Part shown: positions 61,401 to 64,000 of the stretch, piece by piece | Layout of the letters: every line of letters begins with the position of its first letter | Position numbering within the stretch: position 1 is the stretch's first letter | Source: Acidovorax radicis N35 | GTDB lineage: Bacteria > Pseudomonadota > Gammaproteobacteria > Burkholderiales > Burkholderiaceae_C | DNA length: 64,000 nucleotides | Assembly (NCBI RefSeq): GCF_000204195.1 | Contig: NZ_AFBG01000024.1 | Span: 157,810-221,809 of the forward strand | Reading direction: 5' to 3' | Notes under the pieces: model-generated | Databases searched by the model: none | Told to the model about the DNA's origin: nothing | The model's input: only the letters and a program-made list of their open reading frames with translations | Program-made: the position numbers and the translations under genes

Positions 61401-61862
61401 TCAGCCTTGGATGTTGTCGCGCCCAGTGACCGCCATGAGGGTGCACCCCATGGTGGCGACCAGCTTTTCTTGGCTGCCGTCGATGGCGAAGGCGCGGCCT
61501 TCGCACACGGTGATGGTGCGGCCGGGTTTCAACACCCGCCCTTCCATGCGAAATCGCTCGCCCTTGGCGGGGGCCAGCAAATTGATCTTGAATTCAATCG
61601 TGAGCACCGCAGCATCGGTTCCCATCAGGGTGAAACCAGCATACCCACAGGCGGAATCCAGCGCCGTGGCGACCATGCCTGCATGCAGAAACCCATGTTG
61701 CTGGGTCAGTCCTATGGCCCATGGCAGTTCAATATCCACCGCACCGGGCGCCACCAAACCAAGACCTGCACCCAGGGTCTGCATGGCGCCCTGGCGAGCA
61801 AAGCTGTCACGCACGCGGTCTGCAAAGTCGGCAGAGCGGGGCTCAAAAGGGGGCGTGCTCAC
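61401..61862 (-). CDS. PaaI-family hotdog thioesterase
   Basis: A 153-residue hotdog-fold protein. HGFLHAGMVATALDSACGYAGFTLM (about 56-80) is the PaaI/YbgC-like active-site segment with the catalytic Asp; VLTIEFKINLLAPAKGERFRMEGRVLKPGRTITVCEGRAF follows. The start is GTG 61862, chosen for AGGAGA upstream. A LiuR-type palindrome lies 17 bp upstream, so it is the first gene of the ivd transcription unit. It may recycle CoA from dead-end acyl-CoAs in the leucine pathway. Confidence 0.87.
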   Translation of the reverse strand: MSTPPFEPRSADFADRVRDSFARQGAMQTLGAGLGLVAPGAVDIELPWAIGLTQQHGFLHAGMVATALDSACGYAGFTLMGTDAAVLTIEFKINLLAPAKGERFRMEGRVLKPGRTITVCEGRAFAIDGSQEKLVATMGCTLMAVTGRDNIQG

Positions 61863-61878
61863 AGCGGTCTCCTGATTT

Positions 61879-61894
61879 ACGTTTACGTAAACGT
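61879..61894. promoter_or_regulatory. LiuR operator in front of the thioesterase-ivd unit
   Basis: ACGTTTACGTAAACGT is a perfect 16-bp palindrome between the liuR stop and the thioesterase start. MerR-type LiuR regulators of branched-chain catabolism bind such sites, and a second one occurs at 62381-62404. Confidence 0.8.
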
Positions 61895-61904
61895 CAATTA
61901 TGAA

Positions 61905-62300
61905 TCATTTTTGCTTTTCAACCTTGAGAAGCAGAGCCCGTGCCTCGTCTTCATGCTCCTGAACCTCCTCCAGATTCGCTTGCAGGTCGGCCATCTGTTC
62001 CTCTAGTTGCTTGCGATGCACCACGAGGACATCGAGGAATTTGCGCAACTGCACCCCGGTGTCTCGCGGGCTGTCGTAGAGATCAATGATCTCCTTGGCC
62101 TCCGTCAGCGACAGGCCGAGGCGCTTCGCACGGAGCGTCAGACGCAGCCGGGTGCGGTCGCGGGCGCTGTAGACGCGGTTTCTACCTGCGGCGCCTGTTC
62201 GTTCGGGCTGCAGCAGACCCATGTCTTCGTAAAAACGGATCGCTCGGGTCGTGAGATCAAACTCTTTGGCGAGATCGCTGATGGTGTAGGTGTTGGCCAT
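61905..62300 (-). CDS. liuR: MerR-family regulator LiuR
   Basis: A 131-residue MerR protein. The winged helix-turn-helix (YTISDLAKEFDLTTRAIRFYEDMGLLQPERTGAAGRNRVYSARDRTRL, residues 4-51) is followed by a C-terminal coiled coil (VLVVHRKQLEEQMADLQANLEEVQEHEDEARALLLKVEKQK). The N-terminal sequence fits LiuR, regulator of leucine/isovalerate genes in proteobacteria. Start ATG 62300 has no strong ribosome site; a GTG at 62333 is possible. Its gene lies between two LiuR-type palindromes. Confidence 0.85.
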   Translation of the reverse strand: MANTYTISDLAKEFDLTTRAIRFYEDMGLLQPERTGAAGRNRVYSARDRTRLRLTLRAKRLGLSLTEAKEIIDLYDSPRDTGVQLRKFLDVLVVHRKQLEEQMADLQANLEEVQEHEDEARALLLKVEKQK

Positions 62301-62380
62301 GGGGTATTGCACGTGGCAGGGTCGGTTTCGCACAGGAGACAGCCCTGGTGCTGTCGGTCCCTACAATGCACTGAATGCAT

Positions 62381-62404
62381 GACGTTTACGTTAACGTTAA
62401 CGTC
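62381..62404. promoter_or_regulatory. LiuR operator between liuR and the MBL-fold gene
   Basis: A 24-bp near-perfect palindrome, left half GACGTTTACGTT and right half AACGTTAACGTC, with one mismatched pair. It lies 26 bp before the MBL-fold gene ATG (62430) and 81 bp upstream of liuR, so both divergent genes can be under its control. Confidence 0.8.
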
Positions 62405-62429
62405 AATGCTAACCCATCAAGCCACCACC

Positions 62430-63509
62430 ATGAATGCACTTGAACATCAGATCCACTATCCATTTGGCGATGTGCTGCCTCTGGAGGGCGTGGCAATGGA
62501 GATCGCGCCAGGCATCAAGTGGGTCCGCATGGCCCTGCCCTTCGCGCTGGATCACATCAATCTGTGGCTGCTGCGTGATCGGCAGCCAGACGCCTTCGGC
62601 AATTTGGTCGATGGCTGGACGGTAGTCGACTGCTGCATCGACAGCGCCACAACGCGGGCGCAATGGGAGCGGGTTTTTTCCAGCAGCCTGGAGGGTTTAC
62701 CGATTCTTCGCGTGATCGTGACCCACATGCATCCAGACCATATCGGTTTGGCCCATTGGCTGTGCGAGCATTGGAAGGTACGTCTTTGGATCAGCGCCAC
62801 CGACTACAACGTCGCGAGGACCGCCGTTTATGACCGCAACGGCTTTGGCGGTGAGGCGAGCGCAGATTTCTACAGTTTGCACGGCATGCAGGATGGCGAA
62901 TTTCTCCAACACGTTCGAGGGCGCGTGTCGTACTTTCCCACTCTGGTTCCTGCGTTGCCTCCGAGCTTTCGCCGGATCATGGATGGAGACATCGTCGAGA
63001 TTGGGGGATGCTCCTGGCGGTGCATCAGTGGCTACGGGCACGCACCCGAGCACATTGCGCTGCATTGCGCTGAATCGTCCGTCCTCATCAGTGGCGACAT
63101 GGTTCTGCCACGCATTTCCACCAACGTCAGCGTCCATGCGGTGGAACCGGAATCCAATCCTCTGGAGCTGTTCCTGACCTCGCTGCTACGGTATCTTGAA
63201 TTGCCTGCTGACACGCTTGTCCTACCGTCTCATGGCAAACCCTTCCAGGGCTTGCATGAGCGTATCCAGCAGTTACAAAACCATCACCGGGATCGACTGG
63301 CAGAAATCCTCGAGGCAGCGAAAGGAGGCCCTCTGTCTGCGGCCGATGTGCCGCCGATCATGTTCAAACGCAAGCTGGATGCCCATCAGATGACGTTTGC
63401 CATGGGCGAAGCATTGGCCCACTTGCACCTGCTTTGGTTTGATGGTCGATTGCAAAGGGTTCTGGACGCTGCGGGCGTTCACCAATTCCACTCCCCGCGC
63501 AAGGAATGA
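62430..63509 (+). CDS. MBL-fold metallo-hydrolase
   Basis: A 359-residue protein of the metallo-beta-lactamase fold. Metal motif VTHMHPDHIGLAHWL (HxHxDH, about 97-111), then ISGYGHAPEHIALH, ISGDMVLP and LPSHGKPF, which supply the remaining ligands. ATG 62430 is used; ATG 62406 lies in frame but immediately beside the LiuR site. It shares the LiuR operator with liuR, so a link to branched-chain acyl-CoA catabolism (for example a thioester or lactone hydrolase) is plausible. Substrate unknown. Confidence 0.88.
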   Translation: MNALEHQIHYPFGDVLPLEGVAMEIAPGIKWVRMALPFALDHINLWLLRDRQPDAFGNLVDGWTVVDCCIDSATTRAQWERVFSSSLEGLPILRVIVTHMHPDHIGLAHWLCEHWKVRLWISATDYNVARTAVYDRNGFGGEASADFYSLHGMQDGEFLQHVRGRVSYFPTLVPALPPSFRRIMDGDIVEIGGCSWRCISGYGHAPEHIALHCAESSVLISGDMVLPRISTNVSVHAVEPESNPLELFLTSLLRYLELPADTLVLPSHGKPFQGLHERIQQLQNHHRDRLAEILEAAKGGPLSAADVPPIMFKRKLDAHQMTFAMGEALAHLHLLWFDGRLQRVLDAAGVHQFHSPRKE

Positions 63510-63537
63510 TCGGCAATTGAGTTTGAAAGTCCTTGAG

Positions 63538-64000
63538 TGTTAGCGCCAGTGCAATCGTGATCAGCAGTGCCAGTCGAACATTGACCAGGGGCTAGAGCTG
63601 GTTCCATTTGAAGCCAGCTGTGGATAACTATAGGGTGGATGCTTCGGTAGGTCCTCCTTTCTTTGAAGTCGTGGTCAGTATGGCCGAGCCATCAGGCGAG
63701 GCCCTTTCCTCCGCGGTCTCGCTAACCTGGGCCGCTGCTGCCTTCTTGGTCTGCTCACGGGCCTTGATGCGCCCCTTGGCTTCGTGCGTGCTGTGGCGGA
63801 AGCGGTAGGACTCGTTGCCCGTCTCGATGATGTGGCAGTGATGGGTCAAGCGATCCAGCAACGCAGTGGTCATCTTGGCATCGCCGAACACCGTGGACCA
63901 CTCCGCGAACGTCAGGTTGGTGGTGATCATCACGCTGGTGTGCTCGTACAGCTTGGACAGCAGGTGGAACAACAAGGCGCCACCGGCCTGGCTGAAGGGT
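63538..64000. mobile_element. End of an IS21-family element (partial, runs off the window)
   Basis: TGTTAGCGCCA at 63538-63548 is followed by a block with repeated AGTGC/CAGTGCCAGTCG words and then by the istB-like gene, as in the ends of IS21 elements. The exact terminus and target duplication cannot be set from one end. Confidence 0.5.
63628..64000 (-). CDS. istB: IS21-family helper ATPase IstB (partial)
   Basis: The C-terminal ~124 residues of an IstB-type transposition helper. Readable parts are FSQAGGALLFHLLSKLYEHTSVMITTNLTFAEWSTVFGDAKMTTALLDRLTHHCHIIETGNESYRFRHST, matching the AAA+ domain's sensor region of IstB, and then a poorly conserved tail (KAREQTKKAAAAQVSETAEE). The frame stays open to the right edge, so the Walker motifs and the IstA transposase lie outside the window. 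Confidence 0.9.
   Translation of the reverse strand, partial: PFSQAGGALLFHLLSKLYEHTSVMITTNLTFAEWSTVFGDAKMTTALLDRLTHHCHIIETGNESYRFRHSTHEAKGRIKAREQTKKAAAAQVSETAEERASPDGSAILTTTSKKGGPTEASTL

Overview
The window is high-GC chromosomal DNA from a betaproteobacterium, most likely Burkholderiales, family Comamonadaceae (Acidovorax-like). The reasons are the gene content (Bug-family binding protein, LiuR-controlled leucine pathway, double-length UvrA, orphan Leu/Ile/Val-type binding proteins) and two short repeat families that I associate with this family. One has a core like GCTCTAGCGCTTAT; the other ends in GACTCAGGGGGTG. There are 58 protein genes. I see no rRNA, tRNA or CRISPR array. All calls were made by reading; no search was run.

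Layout. 1-7.1 kb: end of an SsuBC/TauBC-type ABC importer, then on the minus strand a ferredoxin and flavoprotein pair, a Tat-exported vanadium-haloperoxidase-like protein and a sigma-54 activator without a sensor domain. 7.2-18.5 kb: a lipoprotein, a tandem-fused UvrA of 1957 residues, two tandem periplasmic binding proteins, a very small membrane protein and an MHS-type transporter. 18.6-26.7 kb: an HMG-CoA lyase operon, then a LysR-controlled module (3-hydroxyacyl-CoA-type dehydrogenase, BKACE enzyme, Bug protein), a DUF3592 protein and a GhrA-like reductase. 26.9-34.7 kb: methylcrotonyl-CoA carboxylase and methylglutaconyl-CoA hydratase genes with an acyl-CoA ligase. 34.7-41.8 kb: AraC regulator, GST, patatin, HAD, YchJ, DUF4197, DUF421 and a repeat-containing lipoprotein. 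41.8-49.7 kb: a seven-gene minus-strand operon opposite a TetR gene (porin, FGGY kinase, class II aldolase, class III aminotransferase, degenerate aldolase homologue, MFS carrier). 49.7-52.4 kb: a two-component system. 52.4-62.3 kb: acyl-CoA dehydrogenase, SDR, PPOX-type protein, thiolase, AceK, carbonic anhydrase, isovaleryl-CoA dehydrogenase, thioesterase and LiuR. 62.4-64 kb: an MBL-fold hydrolase and the edge of an IS21-type element.

How the genes fit together. Isovaleryl-CoA dehydrogenase, both MCC subunits, methylglutaconyl-CoA hydratase, HMG-CoA lyase and thiolase give leucine/isovalerate catabolism to acetyl-CoA, but they are spread over about 42 kb with unrelated modules between. Two ACGTTTACG-type palindromes mark likely LiuR sites.

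The best leads for new biology are: (1) the TetR-linked operon, whose substrate I cannot name and which carries an aldolase-fold protein lacking all three metal-binding histidines; (2) a pair of identical operator cores (ACCCTAC, 4 nt, GTAGGGT) in front of a LuxR-type response regulator and a distant lipoprotein gene; (3) a short dispersed repeat that has been translated in frame in three proteins and supplies a start or stop codon in others.
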